From contig JAITVM010000173.1 in NCBI GenBank assembly GCA_031285815.1, positions 1 through 8,288 of the forward strand: a DNA stretch of 8,288 nt, written 5' to 3'. Positions 1-6,073 of this stretch are shown here, one piece after another (positions within the stretch are counted from its first letter, which is position 1; each line of letters begins with the position of its first letter). Position numbers and translations under genes: made by a program. Source of the DNA: Clostridiales bacterium. Lineage in GTDB: Bacteria > Bacillota > Clostridia > Lachnospirales > JAITVM01. Under the pieces are notes generated by a model. That model was given only the letters and a program-made list of their open reading frames with translations, was not told where the DNA came from and ran no database searches.

Positions 1-483
1 CGCCCTATTCCCGGTGCTTTCTATTCTAGCCGTGAAGAATTAATTCAAGATACACGCCAAGTTGGTTTTATAAGGTCTATTATAAATAATAGGGATGAAG
101 CTAAATTACGCCGTGTATGGGATAGGGGCATTTATATAAACAAACGCCCTGATGAAAGCGATTATAATGAATATATCCAGGAGATGTTAAAGCAGCGTTG
201 CAATGATGATGCATATTGGTCACTGGCATCATTTAATATAACAAATGATTTTACGGGGATAAATAACGGAAATGGGCATATTTCTGACATTAAAATACCG
301 ATATTGGCATTTCATGGTGAAAAAGACTACATTTGTGAACCGTGGCAAGCTAAAGATAATAAAGAGGCATTTGGTAAACAAATGGATCTAATAATGTTGG
401 ATGGTGCCGGCCATTCTTCGTTTACAGATTATCCTGAAGAAATTGGCAACAAATTTTCTAATTTTGTAAAAGATATTCTTTAG
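1..483 (+). CDS. alpha/beta hydrolase, C-terminal part (5' end outside window)
   Basis: The frame is open from the first base and ends at TAG 481-483, giving 160 C-terminal residues. The last third shows the usual end of an alpha/beta-hydrolase fold. A beta strand, IPILAFHGEKD (residues 99-109 of the visible part), ends in the probable catalytic Asp109. After it comes LDGAGHSS (133-140) with the probable catalytic His138, then a terminal helix. The preceding helical stretch fits a cap or lid domain like those of proline iminopeptidase-type (S33) hydrolases. The nucleophile elbow (G-x-S-x-G) is not in the visible part and is presumably upstream, so catalytic competence cannot be judged. The substrate is unknown. 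An internal ATG at 184 is not the likely start, because homologous-looking sequence continues upstream of it. A strong terminator follows 57 bp after the stop. Confidence 0.8.
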   Translation, partial: RPIPGAFYSSREELIQDTRQVGFIRSIINNRDEAKLRRVWDRGIYINKRPDESDYNEYIQEMLKQRCNDDAYWSLASFNITNDFTGINNGNGHISDIKIPILAFHGEKDYICEPWQAKDNKEAFGKQMDLIMLDGAGHSSFTDYPEEIGNKFSNFVKDIL

Positions 484-540
484 GGATCAAATTTTGTTGA
501 TTTTTATGAATTATATAATATTCTACAAATTATTTAATGT

Positions 541-590
541 ATAAAAGCCTATAATATCATTTTTTCGATATTATAGGCTTTTATTTTTTG
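541..590 (+). terminator. Rho-independent terminator of the hydrolase gene
   Basis: A perfect 18-bp inverted repeat (541-558 with 567-584) encloses an 8-nt loop (559-566), and T-rich sequence follows (585-589). The stem holds the pairs AAAGCCTATAATATC and GATATTATAGGCTTT. It lies 57 bp after the hydrolase stop codon and nothing is encoded across it. On the opposite strand the downstream sequence is not T-rich, so it is best read as a + strand terminator. Confidence 0.85.
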
Positions 591-1139
591 AATAATAATA
601 AAATAATATATAATCATCTGATTTATTTAATTTTACACGTTATATCAACAATAATTGCAAACCGTCAACTTTTGAAAAATTATCAGCCTTGAGTGGTAAT
701 TTTAAAACTTAATGTAAATTTTTTTAAATAAAGCGTTTAATTCCGAATATAACAAAAATTTATGTTAAAATTTGCGATTTTTGAGATAATTGACAAAATT
801 TAATATTTTTTAGGTTTTTCAAATAATATCAAAATAATAATAAATATCCAAAACAAAAATAAGCAGTACAAGGGAACCATTTATCTGTATTCTTTTTTTG
901 CGAATAATGCATATAATGCCAGTAAGAAATTGAATAATGACGGGAAGAGTCACAATATCTGGGGCAGGGCGCTTTTTATATACGGAGTAGGGGGGTTAAC
1001 CCAAATAAATTATAGCTATTTTTTTTATATCACAGCAAGCCCGGATGAAAATATAAATCTATAAGTGCATTTTTGGCACCTATATTAAGCAGGTTTGACT
1101 CTGTAAAACAATTATTTTAATTTTATAATTACATAATTA

Positions 1140-1196
1140 TTAAATCAGATTTTTATAATTATATAATTAAATAAATCAAAGCATAATCTGATTAAA
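1140..1196. promoter_or_regulatory. inverted repeat around the second 20-bp repeat, possible operator
   Basis: AATCAGATT (1143-1151) and AATCTGATT (1185-1193) form a perfect 9-bp inverted repeat. Allowing one mismatch it extends to 12 bp (1140-1151 with 1185-1196). It frames the second 20-bp direct repeat. A symmetric site within a repeat array is compatible with binding by a dimeric ribbon-helix-helix protein. No binding evidence is available. Confidence 0.3.
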
Positions 1197-1265
1197 TATT
1201 TGACTAATTAATGATTATATGGTATTATGTAGAAAATATTTTATAATTATAAAATTATATTAATG

Positions 1266-1324
1266 TAACGGATTTTAGCAATTAATTGTGATTATAATAC
1301 ATAAATCTAGTTAAATATCCGTTA
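1266..1324. promoter_or_regulatory. inverted repeat TAACGGAT/ATCCGTTA upstream of the partition cassette
   Basis: TAACGGAT (1266-1273) and ATCCGTTA (1317-1324) are an exact 8-bp inverted pair 43 bp apart. These are among the few GC-containing words in this AT-rich stretch, so a chance match is less likely than for the A/T-only repeats. A TATAAT at 1293-1298 lies between the arms. It could be an operator pair or a weak RNA stem in the leader. Function is inferred only from placement. Confidence 0.3.
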
Positions 1325-1390
1325 TATCACACGCAGTTTTATATAATAAAAATAATTTTATAATTATGAATTTATGAAGAGGTGATCAAA

Positions 1391-1759
1391 TTGAGTAGTG
1401 AAGTTGTAAAACCAAAAGTAGGAAGGCCAAAGGGCTCTATAAAAAGGTTAAACTACTCAACTAAACTAACAGAAAAAACAAAAAAGAAGCTTGAAGCATT
1501 CAAGCCCCTTGGTATTCAAGGCAACGAAATAATAGAATGTTTAGTAGAGCTTTATTTTGACTATTTAAACCCTGCTATATTAAACAAATATAAATCTGGG
1601 GGCTTATCTAAAGATGTTTTGCTCCTTGATTCAGATATTTTAATCCAACAATTATCCCCAGCTACAGAGATGATAGAAGCTAAGCCTACTACTCAATCTG
1701 CAGATGGGTTTCAGATGTTATTGGATAATTTTATTAATGAAGATGAATTAATTTATTAG
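1391..1759 (+). CDS. ribbon-helix-helix DNA-binding protein, ParR-like partition adaptor
   Basis: Predicted 122 aa. The TTG at 1391 is the preferred start: AAGAGGTGATC (1377-1387) is a near-perfect Shine-Dalgarno with 8 nt between GAGG and TTG. The in-frame GTG at 1382 lies inside that site. Residues 7-20 are basic and contain GRPKGS, resembling an AT-hook, which suits the AT-rich repeats upstream. Residues 19-58 read as a ribbon-helix-helix: strand LNYSTKLT, helix EKTKKKLEAFKPL, turn GIQG, helix NEIIECLVELYFDYL. After a variable linker, the last 18 residues are acidic and hydrophobic (MLLDNF, INEDELIY). In ParR proteins a C-terminal segment contacts the actin-like filament, and this tail could do the same. 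The ParM-like gene begins within 40 bp, so the two are almost certainly one operon. Exact family membership is inferred from fold pattern and context. Confidence 0.65.
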   Translation: MSSEVVKPKVGRPKGSIKRLNYSTKLTEKTKKKLEAFKPLGIQGNEIIECLVELYFDYLNPAILNKYKSGGLSKDVLLLDSDILIQQLSPATEMIEAKPTTQSADGFQMLLDNFINEDELIY

Positions 1760-1798
1760 TATGTGGCTGGAGCCGCATGGATGGGGGATTTATTTTTT

Positions 1799-2995
1799 AT
1801 GAGCAAAGACACAGCAGTATTTAATTCAGAAGCTAAAGATGCAAAAAAATTAAAACGCCAAAAAATGTTGGAAAACCGTATAATAGCTGTAGATTACGGT
1901 TTTGGTTATACAAAAGCTTGTGACGAATTTGGTACAAAAGTAAAGTTCCTTAGCTTATCTAAAAGATATATGGAGCCAAAAATCGAGCAAGATATCGAGT
2001 TGCAAGAATATTTGGCAGTTATTGACGGTACCAAGTACCAAATAGGGGAATTTGCTAAAATAGGCGATGTAACAAAAATGTGGGATATGCTTCAGGCAAC
2101 AGACCCTCTAAACCTTAAAATATTTATAGGTGCCTCTTTAAACCTTATTGTAAGCAAGAACCCTTCCAAATACCCGAAGGGCGAAGATGGGGCAATACAT
2201 CTTAATCTTTCTGTTGGTTTGCCTATAGACCTTTTTAAAACACAAAAGCCGGAATTAGAAAAAATCCTTAAGGATATGAACACTACCGTTGCTATCGGAA
2301 AAAATAAATATACTTTTATTATTGACTCACTTCTTATATCTCAACAAGGGGTCGGTGCTTTTTTCGCCTTTGCATATGATATGGCTGGAAACCAGCGTGG
2401 GCTTGATGACATAGCTAAAGAATTAGAATCTTATATGATAGCTAACCCAGACGGGGCAACCCCTGATTACAAATCCTTTGCCCAGCAGATAATTAATTTT
2501 GGCCTTGGTTTTTGTGATATAGGCTATAATACATTGGATTGCTTTAAAATAACCAAGAAGAATAAACAATTTATAATTGTGGATGAATCAGCATTTTCAC
2601 TTGAGAACAAAGGGATACACAATTACCATGAAAAAGCTTTGACCAATATAATAATTGATAGGGGCCCTATCGTTAAAGACATAATAGCTTGCGAATCCGC
2701 ACTGGAAGAGACCGGTGGCGAAATTAAGCATGGCCGCCAAATTATAAACATTAAACCATATTTTGATAATATTTATAACGAGTTAGCTTATGATTTTAAA
2801 AATTCCATTAACCAAAAATGGGGCGGCGTAAATGATTTAGGTGCAATCCTATTATGTGGGGGAGGGTCCTATTCATTATATGGCAAATTAGACTTGCCAG
2901 TTACAGTATTCATCATGAAAGACGCAGAATATGCAAATGCTGTTGGTTTTGTTATAAAAATGTCAGCAATAATCAATAATATGAAACAAAAATAA
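1799..2995 (+). CDS. ParM/StbA-type actin-like ATPase, plasmid segregation
   Basis: Predicted 398 aa. Actin-fold motifs appear in order. Phosphate-1 loop VDYGFGYTK is at residues 31-39, with Asp32 as the metal-linked residue. LSVGLP is at 137-142 and the QQGVGAF segment at 183-189. Phosphate-2 motif CDIGYNT is at 239-245, with Asp240. The adenosine-binding LLCGGGS is at 351-357 and ANAVGF at 379-384. This arrangement is that of bacterial actin-like proteins with an ALP_N-type N-terminal domain (ParM, Alp families). These form ATP-driven filaments that push plasmid copies apart, attached through a DNA-bound adaptor, presumably the upstream ribbon-helix-helix protein. Start choice: ATG 1799 has GGGGGA 10 nt upstream. 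ATG 1781 (GGAG at 1769-1772) and GTG 1763 are possible and would add 6 or 12 residues. The charged extension of about 25 residues before the first strand is somewhat long for the family. Confidence 0.85.
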   Translation: MSKDTAVFNSEAKDAKKLKRQKMLENRIIAVDYGFGYTKACDEFGTKVKFLSLSKRYMEPKIEQDIELQEYLAVIDGTKYQIGEFAKIGDVTKMWDMLQATDPLNLKIFIGASLNLIVSKNPSKYPKGEDGAIHLNLSVGLPIDLFKTQKPELEKILKDMNTTVAIGKNKYTFIIDSLLISQQGVGAFFAFAYDMAGNQRGLDDIAKELESYMIANPDGATPDYKSFAQQIINFGLGFCDIGYNTLDCFKITKKNKQFIIVDESAFSLENKGIHNYHEKALTNIIIDRGPIVKDIIACESALEETGGEIKHGRQIINIKPYFDNIYNELAYDFKNSINQKWGGVNDLGAILLCGGGSYSLYGKLDLPVTVFIMKDAEYANAVGFVIKMSAIINNMKQK

Positions 2996-3004
2996 TCATC
3001 AAAC

Positions 3005-3098
3005 ATCAAAAATAGCAATCAGGCTTTATTTATTGCAGTGGTTAAGAAAAATGCCAGATTATGCAATAGGTTTAAAGTTAGTTTGCTATTTTTTTGAT
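3005..3098 (+). terminator. nested dyad after the ParM-like gene, possible terminator
   Basis: An outer 11-bp pair, AAAAATAGCAA (3008-3018) with TTGCTATTTTT (3083-3093), encloses an inner 7-bp pair, TATTGCA (3031-3037) with TGCAATA (3062-3068). A run of seven T (3089-3095) lies at the 3' edge, and the outer pair can extend towards ATCA/TGAT with slippage. It begins 10 bp after the ParM-like stop, in the gap before a convergent gene. The loop is much larger than in a normal terminator, so a structured 3' end or small RNA is an alternative. Confidence 0.4.
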
Positions 3099-3112
3099 TT
3101 ACTAATTTAATT

Positions 3113-3123
3113 TGTTGACAACA
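3113..3123. repeat. palindrome TGTTGACAACA, also present in the neighbouring gene
   Basis: TGTTG-A-CAACA is a perfect 11-bp odd palindrome in the gap between the convergent ParM-like and GIY-YIG genes. Very similar words recur in the GIY-YIG gene as a tandem pair: TGTTGTCAACA (3739-3749) and TGTTATCAACA (3751-3761), set 12 bp apart. The related word TTGACAAGC occurs at 3413-3421 and 3981-3989. The N-terminal helix-turn-helix of the GIY-YIG protein might recognise such sites, but this is only an inference. Confidence 0.3.
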
Positions 3124-3172
3124 GATTTAACAAGTGTTGGCCAATAATTTATAAATGCATTTATTAAGTTAT

Positions 3173-3910
3173 TTAATTACTTTTAAACAGCTTTTGAAAA
3201 AAACTTTTTTTCTTCCCACTTTCTTGGTTTTCATCAACATCAGGTTTAGTTATTAATAAAGCTGAGGCAGTCCTATTTTGTTCACTGCCTAATAAAATTT
3301 GATTATTTCTATTTAGTTCTTGAGCTTCTTTCAATCTATCATTCAGTTCAGTTATTTGCTTGTCTTTTATCTCAAGTTGGCTTGTCAATATTTTTAATGT
3401 GTCTTGTAAAGTATTGACAAGCTCTTTATTTTCATTAAAACTATCTTTAATTGTATTGTTAAATTGCTTGTTATAACCTTTTTCAGGCTTATGGCTTTCA
3501 TATTCTAATATTAACCGTGCTTCCTCTGCCTCTGCTTCTGTCCTACTAAGCCCATTTCCTAAAATTTCATGATTAAAGCTATCCCACCCATAATTAAGTA
3601 TGTCATTATAAAATTCAATATTATACTTATAACCATGGCCTTCTTGCCATCTATTAACCGGTTTTATAGTAGTAACCCCTATGTATATTTTCCCACTGGG
3701 TGATGTATGTTTATAAAGGTAATATGAGTCTTTAAAACTGTTGTCAACAGTGTTATCAACAAACAGCTCTAGTGCTGCAATATCAAGAGTTTTTCTTCCT
3801 TCAACCACCATTAAATATGGTTTCAAGTCTCTGTCAAGCCGTTGATAAATTGCCTGGGGGCTAACCCGGGCTTGGTTTGCAAAGTCTTTAATTGGGATAT
3901 AATCCTTCAT
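3173..3910 (-). CDS. HTH / GIY-YIG nuclease domain / coiled-coil fusion protein
   Basis: Predicted 245 aa, ATG at 3910-3908, with GGAG (minus strand, 3922-3919) 8 nt upstream. Residues 5-28 (IPIKDFANQARVSPQAIYQR) form a helix-turn-helix like those at the N-terminus of plasmid-type DNA-binding proteins. Residues 62-147 are a GIY-YIG domain: YLY at 64-66 stands for GIY, YIG is at 76-78, Arg87 in NRW is the expected catalytic arginine, Glu130 in EEARLI is the likely metal ligand, and GYN at 145-147 closes the domain. Residues about 158-206 are a strong heptad-like coiled coil, followed by a basic tail, KKKSFFQKLFKSN. GIY-YIG domains cut DNA and are common in mobile homing-type endonucleases. The flanking modules suggest specific binding and dimerisation. 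No target or role in plasmid biology can be read from the sequence; site-specific nuclease and plasmid maintenance protein are both possible. It is convergent with the ParM-like gene. Confidence 0.8.
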   Translation of the reverse strand: MKDYIPIKDFANQARVSPQAIYQRLDRDLKPYLMVVEGRKTLDIAALELFVDNTVDNSFKDSYYLYKHTSPSGKIYIGVTTIKPVNRWQEGHGYKYNIEFYNDILNYGWDSFNHEILGNGLSRTEAEAEEARLILEYESHKPEKGYNKQFNNTIKDSFNENKELVNTLQDTLKILTSQLEIKDKQITELNDRLKEAQELNRNNQILLGSEQNRTASALLITKPDVDENQESGKKKSFFQKLFKSN

Positions 3911-3980
3911 GCCTTGTGCTCCATCCTTAAATTGATATAAATCTATATTTTAATATAATTTTACATCATAGTTTAAATAG

Positions 3981-4008
3981 TTGACAAGCCATTTATCAAT
4001 ATTAATTA
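3981..4008 (+). promoter_or_regulatory. candidate promoter for the lipoprotein gene
   Basis: A consensus -35 hexamer TTGACA (3981-3986) is followed after 16 bp by TAATTA (4003-4008), an acceptable but weak -10. This would give a leader of about 100 nt before the lipoprotein gene. The gap lies between divergently transcribed genes, so the GIY-YIG promoter must also be near here on the other strand; I could not single out a convincing one. AT-rich context lowers confidence. Confidence 0.3.
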
Positions 4009-4115
4009 AACTGATACTAGTAAATTAAGCAAAATTATGGTATCCTATAGCTTTCTTTAGTAAAGAATCTTTATGAACAGTTTAATAAAATGTATAAATG
4101 AAATGGGGAGTCTCT

Positions 4116-4718
4116 TTGAAACATAAACTTATTGTTCTAATAACAATTTTTTGCTTTTCTTCTATATTTTTAAATGCTTGCCAACAAAGCACACCAAATA
4201 GTTCTGACAAAAACTTAGTGGCAGAGAGTGCATCACCAGATAGCGTTACAATACCTAGTAGCAACACTATCACCGAAACGGGCCCTTTAGAAACAGGAAA
4301 GGTAGCTGTATCTGACACAATTGATACTAATGGGCTGAATGAATATTGGAAGAGGGATGGCATTCAATTCCCGGCAGATAGTGAAGCAACATTATCTTTA
4401 TATGTTGGTGCTGAAAAAAACAGCGACGGAAATTTTTCTTTTGACGATGGGCAAGATTGGCTACTTATATTAGAAACAAAATTAGGCAGTTATCAAATTT
4501 TCCCACGCCAATATGTACAACTTGGTGGTGTATCCTGCTCTGTGTTTAATGATGAGGAAAATGTATTCCATATACTTGTTACTGTACAACAAACAGCAGG
4601 CTACCAAATATTTGATTATATATTTGATGAAAATAGCAATACCTTTGAACAAACAAAAATTTATGATGCCGGTGGGATAAATTTTATATTTGAAGAACAT
4701 TGGAATGATAAAATATAG
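4116..4718 (+). CDS. predicted lipoprotein of unknown function
   Basis: Predicted 200 aa from TTG 4116, chosen because GGGGAG (4105-4110) lies 5 nt upstream and because it gives a compact signal peptide. ATG 4098 would add six residues but has no visible ribosome binding site. The N-terminus is a typical lipoprotein signal: MKHK, then a hydrophobic core, then lipobox LNAC with the lipidated Cys22. A Ser/Thr/Asn-rich linker follows to about residue 65 and would tether the protein to the outer face of the membrane. The rest is an acidic, beta-rich globular domain with aromatic residues (EYWKRDGIQFP, DDGQDWLLILETK). I do not recognise the family. Only 41 bp and no terminator separate it from the histidine kinase gene, so co-transcription is possible, and it might serve as a surface partner of that sensor. 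Its AT-rich composition groups it with the left half of the window rather than with the kinase. Confidence 0.7.
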   Translation: MKHKLIVLITIFCFSSIFLNACQQSTPNSSDKNLVAESASPDSVTIPSSNTITETGPLETGKVAVSDTIDTNGLNEYWKRDGIQFPADSEATLSLYVGAEKNSDGNFSFDDGQDWLLILETKLGSYQIFPRQYVQLGGVSCSVFNDEENVFHILVTVQQTAGYQIFDYIFDENSNTFEQTKIYDAGGINFIFEEHWNDKI

Positions 4719-4759
4719 ATAGGGCACAGTAAATGTTTTGAAAAAGGGGGTATTATAGT

Positions 4760-6073
4760 ATGCCTGATCAAACCACAAAAAACAACTCCACACTGCGCCG
4801 GTTTATTGATATATTCCTATCCCCGCAGCTTGAATTCCGTGTCCGCCTGTTCAATGTACTTGCTATGGCGGGTACGGTAGTCCCTTTTTTTATCGGGGCT
4901 TCGCGATTAATCACAGGCCAGAATATTCTCGTAACCTTGATAGATTGGGGTTCGGCGGCGTTGGCATTTGGGCTTATGTACTATGCCGCCCGGACGCAGA
5001 AATATATGCGCTGCTATTTCATAACAATATTTGTCATATTTTTAGGGCTGTTCCCATATCTTTATTTTATTATGGGCGGGTACAGGGGCGGTGTGATGGC
5101 CTTCTTTTTGTTCTCAATCGTTTTCACCGCCTTTATGCTGGAGAAGAAAACTGCATATCTCGCCGTGTCACTGGAACTGTTCGTCTATTCGGTATGTATG
5201 GTAGCCTCGTTTATATATCCGGGCCTTGTAACCGGCTTTTCTGATGAATCCGGAGTTTTTATCCACAATTTAGTAACATTTCTGGCTTCCGCTGCTTCAC
5301 TCGCAATAATCTCCCTCGTGCATTTCCGCTTATACAACGAGCAGCAACGCAAACTGGACGATCAAAATGCCTTGCTCGCACAATCCAATAAAATGAAAAC
5401 AGAATTCCTTTCCAATGCATCACACGAGATGCGGACACCATTGACAGTCATTTCCGTCAATGTACAAACTGTAATGGATATATTAGATGACATGGGTAAC
5501 TCGGTAAATGATCCGGAAACAAACGAACTGCTGCAAACCGCCCAGAACGAAATCATGCGCCTATCCCGGATGGTGGGCGGTATGCTGACGCTGGCCTCCA
5601 TGAGTGAGAACACCGAGCGGCGGGAGCTTAACCTGTCCTGGCTTTTAGAAAATGGTGTGGAAACGCTGCGCCTGAACCTTAGCAGGCGTGGCAACGTAAT
5701 CGAAACGGATATTGAAAGGGCCCTAACCGTATTTGGCAACGCAGACCTGCTCACGCAGGCCTTGACAAATATCCTACAAAACGCTGGGGCGAATACTGAA
5801 AATGGCACCATTAGGGTTAGCGCTAAAAGGGGCCGTGGCGAAATAACCATAACAATCCGGGATACCGGCTCAGGCATACCGCCAGAGATTCTGCCACACG
5901 TGTTTGAGCGCGGTGTATCTACAGGCGGCACTGGGTTCGGGCTCTATTTATGCAAGACAGTCATCGAATCTCACGGCGGAAATGTGTGGATAGAGAGCGG
6001 CCCGGGCGAAGGTACGGCGGTGTATTATACCTTGCCCGCCTATGAGGGGCAGTTTGGAGGCGAAAAGGGTTGA
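4760..6073 (+). CDS. membrane sensor histidine kinase
   Basis: Predicted 437 aa. ATG 4760 has AAAGGGGG ending 9 nt upstream. About six hydrophobic segments lie within residues 30-190 (near 32-52, 56-76, 84-104, 110-127, 132-155 and 167-188) with only short loops. The sensor is therefore probably within the membrane or relies on a partner; no PAS or HAMP module is evident. A charged linker (189-212) leads to the dimerisation domain with H-box SHEMRTPL and phospho-accepting His222. The ATPase domain has N-box LTNILQNA (Asn337, Asn341), G1 DTGSGIP (368-374), F-box VFERG, and G2 GTGFGLYLCK (390-399, with G-x-G). All catalytic motifs look intact. The last codons overlap the response regulator gene, the expected phosphoacceptor partner. 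The signal is not evident. Base composition is richer in G+C than in the genes to the left. Confidence 0.92.
   Translation: MPDQTTKNNSTLRRFIDIFLSPQLEFRVRLFNVLAMAGTVVPFFIGASRLITGQNILVTLIDWGSAALAFGLMYYAARTQKYMRCYFITIFVIFLGLFPYLYFIMGGYRGGVMAFFLFSIVFTAFMLEKKTAYLAVSLELFVYSVCMVASFIYPGLVTGFSDESGVFIHNLVTFLASAASLAIISLVHFRLYNEQQRKLDDQNALLAQSNKMKTEFLSNASHEMRTPLTVISVNVQTVMDILDDMGNSVNDPETNELLQTAQNEIMRLSRMVGGMLTLASMSENTERRELNLSWLLENGVETLRLNLSRRGNVIETDIERALTVFGNADLLTQALTNILQNAGANTENGTIRVSAKRGRGEITITIRDTGSGIPPEILPHVFERGVSTGGTGFGLYLCKTVIESHGGNVWIESGPGEGTAVYYTLPAYEGQFGGEKG

Larger units (their letters stand above)
1121..1375 (+). repeat. four-copy 20-bp direct repeat, candidate partition site (parC-like)
   Basis: Four copies share the exact 11-base core TTTTATAATTA: 1121-1140, 1151-1170, 1239-1258 and 1356-1375. 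Their 3' halves vary around YATAATTAT. The third copy contains a perfect 16-bp palindrome, TTTTATAATTATAAAA (1239-1254). Copies one and two are 30 bp apart; the others are 88 and 117 bp apart. The last copy ends 15 bp before the start of the ribbon-helix-helix gene and touches its Shine-Dalgarno site. Partition proteins of the ParR type bind direct repeats next to their own operon, both as centromere and as operator. That role is inferred from position. Low sequence complexity is the main reason for caution. Confidence 0.5.
591..1378. other. long AT-rich intergenic region upstream of the partition cassette
   Basis: Almost 800 bp carries no convincing gene. Most of it is extremely AT-rich. A segment at about 861-1050 is clearly richer in G+C. 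One frame there stays open from 804 to the stop at 1062-1064 (about 86 codons) but has no ATG, GTG or TTG near its 5' end and no ribosome binding site, so it may be a gene remnant or chance. The segment includes a 10-bp palindrome GGGTTAACCC (993-1002). The part from about 1120 to 1378 holds direct repeats and dyads, listed separately. TATAAT matches occur at 1293-1298 and 1342-1347, but neither has a good -35 hexamer at 16-18 bp. In DNA this AT-rich such matches are weak evidence. Confidence 0.7.

Noticed and set aside
1121..1375. CRISPR array
   Set aside because: Repeat spacing is irregular (30, 88 and 117 bp), the repeats are low-complexity A/T, and no cas genes are present.
1081..1380. 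AT-rich repeats as iterons of a replication origin
   Set aside because: No replication initiator gene is visible in the window, and the repeats sit directly before a partition operon, so a partition site is the simpler reading; an origin outside the window remains possible.
3753..3761. DnaA-box-like word TTATCAACA as a sign of a replication origin
   Set aside because: It is a single imperfect match inside the coding frame of the GIY-YIG gene, explained by the VDN repeat; there is no cluster of boxes and no replication initiator gene.
4945..5244. Second + strand frame of 99 codons
   Set aside because: It is out of frame inside the membrane part of the histidine kinase and has no independent start signal.
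5362..5931. Minus-strand open frame of 189 codons
   Set aside because: It lies antisense within the histidine kinase gene, whose motifs are complete; its composition is that of an antisense shadow.
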